Below, piece after piece: positions 35,876 to 45,200 of a stretch of DNA of 64,000 nucleotides; position 1 is the first letter of the stretch, and each line of letters begins with the position of its first letter. Source of the stretch: Bauldia sp. (lineage in GTDB: Bacteria; Pseudomonadota; Alphaproteobacteria; Rhizobiales; Kaistiaceae); contig JADLGL010000036.1 of NCBI GenBank assembly GCA_020849325.1, positions 1 through 64,000 on the forward strand, written 5' to 3'. The notes beneath the pieces were generated by a model, which did not search any database, was not told the origin of the DNA, and worked only from the letters and a program-made list of their open reading frames with translations. The position numbers and the translations under genes were made by a program.

Positions 35876-37198
35876 TCAGAAGCTTTCCCTGATCCATCGC
35901 CCGACCCGGCCGATGTAGGACGAGCCCGTCGTCCCGGTCGCGCGCTGCGCCGGGGCGGTGCGGGCGGCCCGCTCGATGCCGCCATATTGCGGGTAGATCA
36001 GCATGCCCGCGGTCGAGGCGTGCGCCGGACCGCGGAAGATTTCGGGCAGGCCCGAAATGCCGAGCGGGCGTCCGAGCCGGACGTTCCGCGCGAGGATGCG
36101 CCGCGCCATTTCGGCGAGGCCGTTGAGCTGGCTGGCGCCGCCCGTGAGCACGATCCGGCGCCCGACGAGCGCGGCAAACCCGGAATCGTTGAGCCGGTCG
36201 CGCACCATTTCGAGGGTCTCCTCGACGCGGGCGCGGATGATGCGGTTGAGCGCCGCCCGCGGCACCCGGTTCGGCGCGTCGCGGTCCTCGTCGCCGAGCG
36301 GCGGCACGAGGACGAGCTCCGCGTCGTCCGACCCGGTGGCTATGGCGCTGCCCGACAGGACCTTCAGCCGCTCGGCCGCTTCGACGCTCGTCGAGAGGCC
36401 GCGGGCGATGTCGGTGGTGATGAGGTGGCCGCCGACATTCACCGAATCGGCGTGGATGAACTGGCCGTCGACGAAGACCGCCATCGTCGTCATGGCGGCG
36501 CCGAGGTCGATGGCGACGACGCCGAGCTCCGCCTCGTCGTCGACGAGCGTCGCAAGGCCGCTGGCATAGGGCGCGACCACGGTCGCGCCGATCGAGAGAT
36601 GGCAGCGGTTGATGCAGAGCTCGAGATTGTCGATCGGCGCGACGTCGGCGGTGACGACGTGCATGTCGACGCCGAGCTGCTGGCCCATCATGCCGCGCGG
36701 ATCCTTGATCCCGCGATGGCCGTCGAGGGCGTAGCCGATCGGCAGCGAATGGATCGGCGTCCGCCCGTCGGAAACCGAGAACTGGCGCCCGGCGGCAAGC
36801 ACCCGCCCGATGTCGCTCTCGTTCACGTCGTCGCCGGCAAGGCCCACCTTGGCCGAGAACGTCTCGCTCGCCATCCGGCCGCAGGCGACCGAGACGATCA
36901 GCGTGTCGATGGTGAGCCGCGCCATCTTCTCGGCGGCGTCCACCGCGAGACGAATGGACCGCTCGGCCGCTTCGAGGTCGACGACGACGCCGGCCTTGAC
37001 GCCGCGCGCCCGCTGATGGCCGACGCCGATGATCTGCACCTTGTGCGTCCGGCCCGGCATCCCCTCGCCCGGATCGGTGGGCGAGAGTTTTGCGATCATG
37101 CAGGTGAACTTGCTCGACCCGACGTCGAGGACGGCGACGATGGTGCTCTTGCCGGGGACGACGCTGCCGCGCCGGCTCTGCTGGCCGAGGAGTCTCAT
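35876..37198 (-). CDS. ftsA: Cell division protein FtsA
   Basis: A 440-residue actin-like protein that tethers FtsZ to the membrane. The ATPase motifs are evident: phosphate 1 VAVLDVGSSKFTCMIA, phosphate 2 GVVAIDLGAAMTTMAVF and the adenosine motif VLTGGASQLNGL. The SHS2/1C subdomain lies between them. The C-terminus (GRVGRWIRESF) is an amphipathic helix, the membrane anchor. The N-terminal extension ([18 protein letters not shown]) is usual in alphaproteobacteria. ATG 37198 overlaps the ftsQ stop by 4 bp (ATGA). The gap to ftsZ is 104 bp and may hold an additional ftsZ promoter. Confidence 0.96.
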   Translation of the reverse strand: MRLLGQQSRRGSVVPGKSTIVAVLDVGSSKFTCMIAKLSPTDPGEGMPGRTHKVQIIGVGHQRARGVKAGVVVDLEAAERSIRLAVDAAEKMARLTIDTLIVSVACGRMASETFSAKVGLAGDDVNESDIGRVLAAGRQFSVSDGRTPIHSLPIGYALDGHRGIKDPRGMMGQQLGVDMHVVTADVAPIDNLELCINRCHLSIGATVVAPYASGLATLVDDEAELGVVAIDLGAAMTTMAVFVDGQFIHADSVNVGGHLITTDIARGLSTSVEAAERLKVLSGSAIATGSDDAELVLVPPLGDEDRDAPNRVPRAALNRIIRARVEETLEMVRDRLNDSGFAALVGRRIVLTGGASQLNGLAEMARRILARNVRLGRPLGISGLPEIFRGPAHASTAGMLIYPQYGGIERAARTAPAQRATGTTGSSYIGRVGRWIRESF

Positions 37199-38124
37199 GG
37201 CGTCGCTCCCGTCCGCCGCGCGCGCGTCACGGCGTCTTCCACGTCTTCGAGGACTTCCGGCGCGAGCTGGACGGTCATGCGGTCGGCCATGCGAAGATCG
37301 ATGACCTCGATGTCGCGGGCGAAAAGCTGGTTGCCCTGGTCGAGGCTGACGAGCTGGATGATCGCCGGCAGGAGATCGTCCTCCGGCAGGTGCACCGTCA
37401 TGCCGTTGCGGAGCGTGAGGTCCCAGCGGCGGTTCGCGACGAAGGTCGCCGCGCGGACCTCGTCCTGGAGCGAGGGAAACTCGGCGAGGAGCGCGAGCAG
37501 CTCGGGAGCGGCCTGCGGCGCCCCCTCGCCCACCACCAGCGGCAGGCGCGAGAAGCGGTTCGAGTATTCGCTGATGATGCGGCCGGCTTCGTCGATGAGG
37601 ACGACCTCGCCGCCGCGCTGCCACAGCGCATAGGGCTCGCGCTCGGTCACCTGAACGTCGAGCGTCGACGGATAAACCTTTCGGATCGTTGCCGTTTCCA
37701 CCCACGGCAGCGCCTCGATGCGCTCGCGCGCCGCCGCCGCGTCGAAGAACACGATCGAGCCGTGCGCCGGCAGGTCGAGGGCGCGCATGATGTCGAGCTC
37801 GGCCGTCTCGCTCTGGCCGGTGAAGCGGACCGCGTCGATGGAAAGGCCCGCCGCCGACGAGATGCCGCCGACGATGTCGTCGAAGCGCTCGCCGGCGATG
37901 ACGCCATAGATGCCGACGGCGGCGAGGAAGGCGATGCTGGCCTTGAGCCCGGCGCGCTTCGGCAGGGTCACGTCGATGCGCGAAACGAGCCGCGCCGGGC
38001 GGCGCAGGACCTTCGGCAGGACCGTCGCCGGAACCGAAACGCGGAGGCGCAGCGGCGCGACATCGCCGATCTGCCCTGCCCCCATCCAGTTCACCGCCCG
38101 CAAGACGCGTCCTCCACCATCCAC
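37195..38124 (-). CDS. ftsQ: Cell division protein FtsQ
   Basis: A 309-residue bitopic membrane protein of the divisome that links FtsB/FtsL to the ring. The cytosolic N-terminus of about 65 residues is followed by one transmembrane helix ([17 protein letters not shown]), a POTRA domain ([24 protein letters not shown] order, [20 protein letters not shown]) and the FtsQ beta domain ([31 protein letters not shown]). The start at 38124 lies inside the end of ddlB (34-bp overlap), indicating tight coupling. A later start cannot be excluded. Confidence 0.93.
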   Translation of the reverse strand: MDGGGRVLRAVNWMGAGQIGDVAPLRLRVSVPATVLPKVLRRPARLVSRIDVTLPKRAGLKASIAFLAAVGIYGVIAGERFDDIVGGISSAAGLSIDAVRFTGQSETAELDIMRALDLPAHGSIVFFDAAAARERIEALPWVETATIRKVYPSTLDVQVTEREPYALWQRGGEVVLIDEAGRIISEYSNRFSRLPLVVGEGAPQAAPELLALLAEFPSLQDEVRAATFVANRRWDLTLRNGMTVHLPEDDLLPAIIQLVSLDQGNQLFARDIEVIDLRMADRMTVQLAPEVLEDVEDAVTRARRTGATP

Positions 38125-39011
38125 GACACGAGGTCCCGGAACGACATGCCGGCATGGGCTGCCATTTCCGGAACGAGCGACGTGGGGGTCATGCCCGGCT
38201 GCGTGTTGACCTCGAGGCAGATCAGTTCGCCTGACCCGTCCTCGCGTTCATCGAACCGGAAGTCGGAGCGACTGACCCCGCGGCACCCGAGTGCCTGATG
38301 CGCTCTGAGGGCCAGCATCCGGACATTTTGGTAAACAACTGGTAAAAGCCGGGCCGGCAGGATGTGGATTGATCCGCCCGCTGAGTACTTTGCCTCGAAG
38401 TCGTAGAAGCGCCCTTTGGTGGTGATCTCGATGACGTCGAGCGCCCGGTCGCCGATCACCCCGCAGGTGAGCTCGCGGCCCGGGACGTAGCGTTCGGCCA
38501 TCACCTCGTCGCTGTAGCGCCAGTCGTCGGAGAGAAGCTCGCGCGCCGGCGAGTTCGCGCCCTCGCGCACGATGACGACGCCGTAGCTCGATCCTTCCTG
38601 GATCGGCTTCACGACATAGGGCGGCTTCATCGGGTGCTCGCGCGCCGCCTCCTGCCGCGTCAGCGCGATCGATTCGGCGACCGGAACCCCCGCCGCGGCG
38701 AGGACCGGCTTCGCCCGGATCTTGTGCATGGCGAGCGCGGAGGCGAGGACGCCCGAGTGCGTGTAGGGGATGCCGAGGATTTCGAGGACGCCCTGGATCG
38801 TCCCGTCCTCGCCATAGGGGCCGTGGAGCGCATTGAACGCGACGGCGGGGCGAAGCTCGGACAGAACCGACGCGACGTCCCGGCCGACGTCGATCGGGGT
38901 CACGTCGTAGCCGGCGTCAGCGAGCGCGGCGGCGCAGGCTTTTCCCGACACCAGCGAGATCGAGCGCTCGCTCGACCAGCCGCCCATCAGCACAGCCACG
39001 CGCTTCGTCAA
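38091..39011 (-). CDS. ddlB: D-alanine--D-alanine ligase
   Basis: A 306-residue ATP-grasp enzyme that makes the D-Ala-D-Ala end of the peptidoglycan stem. Family landmarks are complete: [17 protein letters not shown] at the N-terminus, [20 protein letters not shown], the ATP-grasp core [15 protein letters not shown], the [20 protein letters not shown] segment and the Mg-binding [12 protein letters not shown]. It is the first gene of the ftsQAZ run here, because murB, its usual upstream neighbour, has been displaced by 18.5 kb. A near-consensus CtrA box lies about 100 bp upstream. Confidence 0.96.
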   Translation of the reverse strand: MTKRVAVLMGGWSSERSISLVSGKACAAALADAGYDVTPIDVGRDVASVLSELRPAVAFNALHGPYGEDGTIQGVLEILGIPYTHSGVLASALAMHKIRAKPVLAAAGVPVAESIALTRQEAAREHPMKPPYVVKPIQEGSSYGVVIVREGANSPARELLSDDWRYSDEVMAERYVPGRELTCGVIGDRALDVIEITTKGRFYDFEAKYSAGGSIHILPARLLPVVYQNVRMLALRAHQALGCRGVSRSDFRFDEREDGSGELICLEVNTQPGMTPTSLVPEMAAHAGMSFRDLVSWMVEDASCGR

Positions 39012-39104
39012 CGGACCACTCCGTTAACGCAGTGCGATTCGGCCGAAAATGGCTGAAAACAAGGGCGTGCAGGCTGCATGAACGAAGTGTTAGCAGCCGA
39101 TTTG

Positions 39105-39123
39105 GTAACGAATGGTTAACCAT
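39105..39123. promoter_or_regulatory. CtrA-like box upstream of ddlB-ftsQAZ
   Basis: GTAA, 7 bp, TTAA at 39105-39119 differs from the CtrA consensus TTAA-N7-TTAA at one base, and the 3' half extends to TTAACCAT (39116-39123), the half-site form described in Rhizobiales. CtrA controls division genes in alphaproteobacteria. It is 94 bp upstream of the ddlB start codon. The rest of the gene-free stretch (39012-39459) is less GC-rich than its surroundings and shows no gene that I can support. Confidence 0.55.
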
Positions 39124-39459
39124 GCGCGGCCGCGTGCCGACCCTGCCGACCACCTCCCGAAGGTTTGGCCGAGCGCCGAAGAGGCGACGAGCGCCACCAC
39201 TACGCGTTGAGACCGGGCAGCCATCCATCCTGGACCGTCCACTCCCCAGCAGGGTGACGGCCACAGGCGTTTGCGCTTGATCGCCGCACGTCAAAGTGTA
39301 ACCAATGCGATGGCGTCGGGAGGAAGCCCAGCGCGACAATAACAATTCCGTGATGAAGCGGATCATCGCAGACCAGGACTGACTTTCGCAGGTCCGGAGG
39401 AACTTCGGCGAGAAAAACAACAAAACGTCCGAAGTCCGTGCACCTTGAGGGAGGTCTGT

Positions 39460-40641
39460 GTGGTACTGCGGGATCAATCTTTATTTGGCGTCATCGATGC
39501 GCTGGCTGTGGGGCGCGCCGGCTGGACTGACATGGCGCATGAACTACGCAAGGCGTTTGGTGGACGTTACGCATGGGCCCGCGTCCACAACGGCGACGGC
39601 ACGCCGAGCCAGCAGATTCACGCTTCCGGTGATTGGCACGACGAGACGCGGGCCCGACCGTCCCGGCGCGACGATTGGTCGGCGGATTTCCTGCTGAAGG
39701 CGCTGCTCGGCGTTCCGGCCGGAGAGCCCATGCGCTGGTCGAGACTCCACGCCCACGCCGAGATCGCCGACAGCGACTACTACCAGCAGTTCATCAAGCC
39801 GCGGGACGTCGACCACGTCCTCGAATGCCTTGCCCTCGTGCCGAGCGGTCCGCTGATCCGCTTCGGCGCGAGCCGGACGATCGGCCAGGCGCCGTTCACC
39901 GCGCGCGACGAGGAGCGGCTCCGGCTGGCCGCATCGCGACTGCGGAACGCCGTCCGGCTCCGCTATCTCAATGCGGGCGGCGATTTCGGGCTCAGCGACG
40001 GCATCGGCTTCGATCTCCTCTCCGAAGGCGTGGTCGTCCTCGACGAGCGCGGCCACGCGATCGCGGTGAACCTTGCCGCGCGGCTGGCGATGTCGCGGGT
40101 ACATACGCTCGGCATCATCGAAGGACGGCTGCGTTGTCACGGCACGGCCGATGCAGCGCTCGGGCGGCTGATCGACGACGCGCTCCTGCCCCGCCCGGCG
40201 GGCATCGTGGGCGAGGTGGACGTCTCCTCCGGCGACGGACCGGCGCTTCGCCTCCTCGTCGCGCGGATGCCGATCGCCTCGGGGTCCGACCGCGAGGTGC
40301 CGGTGATCCTCCTTGGCGGCTATCGCGAACCGGCGGCGAAATCGGAGGACATATCGAGCCTCGCCGGCCGCTGGCGGCTGACGCCGAAGGAGGTCGAGAT
40401 CGTCGTGAAGCTCGTCGAGGGCAGCACGCTCGGCGCCGCGGCAGCGGCGATCGGGATCGCCTACGAGACCTCGCGCTTCCACCTCAAGAACATCTACCGG
40501 AAGGTCGGCGTGAACACGCAGGCCGCCCTCACCCGCCTCTTCATCACCGACTACTATGGCGCCTCGGACTGGCTGGGACCGCGGCGGGCGACGGAGAGGT
40601 CGAGCCGCCTCGTCGAGCCCGCCCGGGCGCTGCCGAGTTGA
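39460..40641 (+). CDS. LuxR-type transcriptional regulator
   Basis: A 393-residue regulator. The C-terminal LuxR/GerE helix-turn-helix lies at about residues 310-370 (WRLTPKEVEIVVKLVEGSTL, AAAAIGIAYETSRFHLKNIY, RKVGVNTQAALTRLFI). The first 290 residues have a PAS/GAF-like look (DGIGFDLLSEGVVVLDERGH) but I cannot name a ligand. The GTG at 39460 is chosen because AGGGAGG stands 6-12 bp before it; TTG 39445 would add five residues. The following membrane and vWA genes start 139 bp downstream on the same strand, so it may control them or be unrelated. Confidence 0.85.
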   Translation: MVLRDQSLFGVIDALAVGRAGWTDMAHELRKAFGGRYAWARVHNGDGTPSQQIHASGDWHDETRARPSRRDDWSADFLLKALLGVPAGEPMRWSRLHAHAEIADSDYYQQFIKPRDVDHVLECLALVPSGPLIRFGASRTIGQAPFTARDEERLRLAASRLRNAVRLRYLNAGGDFGLSDGIGFDLLSEGVVVLDERGHAIAVNLAARLAMSRVHTLGIIEGRLRCHGTADAALGRLIDDALLPRPAGIVGEVDVSSGDGPALRLLVARMPIASGSDREVPVILLGGYREPAAKSEDISSLAGRWRLTPKEVEIVVKLVEGSTLGAAAAAIGIAYETSRFHLKNIYRKVGVNTQAALTRLFITDYYGASDWLGPRRATERSSRLVEPARALPS

Positions 40642-40780
40642 GCATGGTCAGAAGAACCGGACGAGCGGACGGTCGCGTCCCCTTCGGGATGGCGAACGCG
40701 GCGCCGTCAGAATCTTTCGCCTGGCGCCGCGCTGACCTTGCGGGCATTGGCCCACCATCCGCGCTTCCCGACAGCTCCCG

Positions 40781-42280
40781 ATGACCTTCGCCGAAGGCCA
40801 CGCCGGTCTCGATGCGCTGCCGCGCCGCCTCGACGCCGCCGTGCGGCGCGTGCGCGCCGGCCACCTGCTCGCGACGCTCACGACCGCCGTCGCGGTTGCC
40901 CTCGTCGCCTTCGGCCTCCTCGAATTCGCCACCGTCTTCTTCAGGCTGGACCTCGATCTCGCCGACCGCTGCGCCATCGCCCTGATCCTCGGCCTCGCCC
41001 TTGCTGCGGTTGGCACAGCCGCGGACATTTTCGTCTGGCCGGGACGGATCGCCCTCGCCCGCCGGGCCGACGCGCGGCTGCGTCTCGACGAACGCCTCAG
41101 TACCGCCGTCGAGGTCGCGGCGCGGGGCGACGACGGCGCGCCCGTGACCCGCGCCCTTCTCGCTGACGCCGAGCGGCGCGCCGGCGCGATCGATCCGCGC
41201 GCGCTCGTCACCCTGCCGCTGGCGCGCTGCGGGCTGATCCTTGCCGCCGCCGCCGCGTTCGCGGCCATCAGCCTCGCGCCGCCCGATCCGCTCGCCGGCG
41301 GGACAGGGCGAAACGGCGTCACCCCGAGCGTCACGACGCTCACGGCGGCGGAAGCCGGGGAGACGGGTGCGGAACTCCGCCGCGTCGCGACCATCCTCGA
41401 ACGCGACGCGGGCGCGCGCGACGATCGCTTCCTGGAGGCCCTGGCCCGCGAGGCGGCGCGGATCGGCGAGGCGATCGAAACCGGCCGGCTGACCGACCGC
41501 GATGCCGTCGTGGCCGCCCTCGACCGCCTCGCCGGTTTCACCGCCGAAGCATATCCGGCGCTTGCCGGACCGGCGGCGGCCTCTTCCTTCGAGGACCCCT
41601 TGACCGCACCGGACCGCGAGGCCGAGGCGACGCGGATGCTCCGCAACCTCGCGCGCGAGCGGCTCGCGACACCCGCGGCGACGCCCAATGGTGCGGCGGC
41701 CGAGGGGCAGCCGATGGCCGACCCCGCGGCCACGCCCCCGGAAGCCGCTCCGCCGGCAACGGATATCCCGCCCCCCACCGGCGACGCGCCGAATTCGCGG
41801 ACGCCGGGCGGCGAGGACGCCCCGCAGCCGGCCGGCGGCGCGCCGGCGCCCGCGCCGGACCAGCGCCATACCGGAGCCGCGGCAATTGAGATCGTCGACC
41901 CGATGACCTTCCAGGCCGGCAGCCAGGCGGGCGAACGGCCCGAGGATGCAGCGCCCCTCGGCCCGGCGGACGGCGCCAATACCGGCCCGAGCCGCTTCGC
42001 CGGCGTGGGGCAACAGACGCTCGAGGGCGCGCCGGCGCCGGAGCAGGACCCCTTCGCGCTCGGCGCCGACATGTTTCTCACCGGCCAGCTCGACGAGACC
42101 GGCCGCCGCATCCGCATCGAGGTGCCGCCGGAGATGCAGGCGCTCGTCATCGACCCCGGAACCGCGACCGCGATGGACTGGGCGCCGCGCCGGGAGGCGG
42201 AAGTGCTCCGCACCGGCGTGCCGCTGGCCGCGCGCGACCTCCTCGCCCGCTATTTCCGGGCTGCGGCCGAGGCCGAATGA
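40781..42280 (+). CDS. Membrane protein coupled to the vWA protein
   Basis: A 499-residue protein with two N-terminal transmembrane helices (about residues 30-50 and 60-80), a helical region carrying a third hydrophobic segment near 145-165, and a long Ala/Pro/Gly-rich stretch (about 290-400). It ends in an ordered C-terminal region that contains IRIEVPPEMQALVIDPGTAT. I do not recognise a named family, although the layout resembles the membrane proteins found beside BatA-like vWA genes. Its stop overlaps the start of the vWA gene (ATGA, 42277-42280), so the two are translationally coupled. Confidence 0.65.
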   Translation: MTFAEGHAGLDALPRRLDAAVRRVRAGHLLATLTTAVAVALVAFGLLEFATVFFRLDLDLADRCAIALILGLALAAVGTAADIFVWPGRIALARRADARLRLDERLSTAVEVAARGDDGAPVTRALLADAERRAGAIDPRALVTLPLARCGLILAAAAAFAAISLAPPDPLAGGTGRNGVTPSVTTLTAAEAGETGAELRRVATILERDAGARDDRFLEALAREAARIGEAIETGRLTDRDAVVAALDRLAGFTAEAYPALAGPAAASSFEDPLTAPDREAEATRMLRNLARERLATPAATPNGAAAEGQPMADPAATPPEAAPPATDIPPPTGDAPNSRTPGGEDAPQPAGGAPAPAPDQRHTGAAAIEIVDPMTFQAGSQAGERPEDAAPLGPADGANTGPSRFAGVGQQTLEGAPAPEQDPFALGADMFLTGQLDETGRRIRIEVPPEMQALVIDPGTATAMDWAPRREAEVLRTGVPLAARDLLARYFRAAAEAE

Positions 42281-45200
42281 CCTTCGTCGCGCCGCTGTGG
42301 TTGTTCGTCCTCGCCGCGGCCGCCGTGGTGCTCCTCCTGCACGCCCGCCGCCGGCGGAGCGTCGGCGTGCCGAGCATCCAGATCTGGCGCCTCATCGAGA
42401 ACACCGCGGCACGGCGGCCGAACATCCGCCGTCCGCCGCTCGGCCTGCCGCTCGTGCTGCAGCTCCTCGCCCTCCTCCTCGCGGCGTTCGCCCTCGCCCA
42501 GCCGCGGATCGGGGCGCCGCCCGACGATCACGTCGTCTTCCTCCTCGACGCTTCGGGCAGCATGCGAACGACCGACGTCGGGCCGACCCGGTTCGAGGCC
42601 GCAAAGACACGGCTCGCCGCGATGGTGGACACGCTCGGCGAGGCCGGCAGCTCCCGCATCTCGGTGATCGTCGCCGCCTCGGAGCCCTTCTTCGCGGTCG
42701 CCCGGCAGGCCGGGCCCTCCGGCATCCGGCCGCTCATCGACGATCTCGCTCCGGCTGGCGGCATCGCCGACTGGACCGCCGCGGCACGTCTCGTCCCGGC
42801 TGTCGCACGCGAGGGCGAGACGATGCGGGTCGTCGCCCTCACCGATGACGGCGCGGCGCTCGGCGCGCTCGCCGCGGCCCTTCCCGGCGTTCCCGCCGAC
42901 ACCGTTCCGTTCGGCTCGCCCGTCGGCAATCGCACCCTGACGGCATCCGTGACGGCAGCGGAGGACGCCGCAGACACCTGGACCGTCACCGGCGCGGTAC
43001 ACTTCTTCGGCGAGCCGGCCGGGCCCGTCGAGATCGCGGTCGCCTTCCGCCGCGCCGGAGACGACGGCTACCTCGACTTCGGCACCATCACCGTCACGCC
43101 CGACCCCGCGGAAGCCGCGCCGGCGGCCGACCCCGGCCTTCCCGCCGCGATCCCGTTCACCGCCGAGCTGCGGCTCCCCGGCCCCGGCGCGCTCGTCCTC
43201 GGCCTACCGCCCGACGCAGCGCCGCATGACGATGCCGCCTATTTCACGCTCGCGCCAGGAGCGCCCCGCGCCCTCCTCATCGGTCCCGCCGGACCCGACC
43301 TCCTCCGCGCCCTCGGCGCCGCCGGCATCGAGCTGTCGCAGTCCGCCGAGCTGCCAGCGGACCGCGGCGCCGCGTTCGACCTCGTCATCGTCAACGACGT
43401 CACGGTGGACGCGGCGCCGGCGACGAACGTCCTGTGGCTGCAGCGCGGACGGCTCGCGTCCGAAGCGGCGCCGGTTCCGCTCGCGGACGCCTATTTCTCC
43501 TTCTGGGATGCGGGGCATCCGCTGTCAGCGGGGATCGACTGGTCCGACATCGCGGTGCCGCGGGCCTTCGCCCTGCCGGCTCGCACCGACGCGGATCCCG
43601 TCGTCGCCGCCGCCGGTGGGCCGATCATCGACGCCCGCAGCACGACGAACGGCCGCGATGTCCGCGTGGCCCTCGGCATCGACGCCTCCCGCTGGGGCGC
43701 GGCGGCGAGCTTCCCGCTGTTCATGGCGAACCTCATCGACTGGCTCGCCCTCCCGCCGACCGACCCCACGGGATGCACCGTCGGCACGGGCTGCCGCATC
43801 CCCGCGGGGTATGCGCTCGTCGGGGTGTCGGCGCCCGATCTCGCGCCGCTGGCCCCCCTCCGCTCCGAGACGTTCATGCCCAACGTTGCCGGCATCTACC
43901 GCTTCAGCGGCCACGGCCGCACCCTCGAGATCGCCGCCAACGCCGCCCTCGCCGAGAGCGACCTGCCATCGCCGCCCGAGGGCGCGGGCTGGGCTCCTCC
44001 CGGAGCATTTTGGTGGCGCGCCCTCCTCCTTGCCGCGATCGCGGTCCTCGCGGTCGAACTCGTGGTTGCCGGTCGCGGCGTCGAGCGCTTCTTCCGGCGC
44101 GGCGCGCTTCAGGGCCGCGATGGCGCGACACGGCGTCGCCGCCTGCAACTTGTGCTCCGTGGCCTGGCGCTCCTCGCCCTCCTCGGCGCGCTGGTGTCCC
44201 TTCCCTTCGCCGGCCGCTCGCCGAACGAAGCGATCGTCGTGGTCGATGCGACGGGGGACACGATCATCTCCGCCCCGCCAGGCGACGGGCTCGTCGTGGC
44301 GGGCAACCCGCCGGCGATCGGCCGCGACCTCCGCGACCCCGGCGAGGCAGCGGCGTCTCGCGCCGACCCGACCGGCATCGACCTCGAAGGCGCGCTCCGC
44401 CTCGCTGCGGCGCAGCTCCCGGCCGACATTGCCGGCCGGATCGCCGTCGCCGGCAGCGGCATCACCACCGCCGGCAACGCCGAGGCCGCAATTCCGCTGC
44501 TCGGCGCCCGCCGCATCGCCGTCGACGTCCTGCCGGCCGAAGCCATGGCGCCCGGCGAAGCCTTGGTCGCCGCGGTCGCGCCGCCGGCCTCGCTCTTCGC
44601 CGGCGACCGGTTCACGCTGAACGCCTTCATCGCCAGCGCCTCGCCCGGCCCCGCAACCGTCACCGTGTTCCGCGATGGCGAGGCCGTGTCGTCCCTCACC
44701 GTCGATCTCGCCGCCGGCAGCAACCGGATCGAGGCGTCCTTCGCGGCTGCCACCGCCGGAGAGCACCTGTTCGAGGTCGCGGTCGCGAAGGCGGGCGACA
44801 CCACCGAGGCCAACAACCGGTCCGGCGCGCTGGTCGCCGTGCGCCCCGCCCCGCGCGTGATGGTCGTCGCGCCCGATACCGCATGGGGCGAGGTGTTCGC
44901 TTCGGCGCTCCGCATCCAGGGCATGGACGCCACGGTCGTCCCGCCGGACCGGACGCCGAACCGGATGCGGCTGTGGCTTGCCTACGACCTCGTGGTGCTT
45001 CTCACCGTTCCGGCCATCGACCTCCTCACGGCGCAGCAGGAGCTTCTCGCGGAGTTCGTCGAGGTCCACGGCCGCGGCCTGATGATCCTCGGCGGCGAGA
45101 GCGCCTTTGGCCCCGGCGGCTATTACCGCACCGAGCTCGAGCGCATCTCCCCCCTCTCGTCGCGCGTGCCGCAGGATGCGCCGGGTGCGGCCATCGTGTT

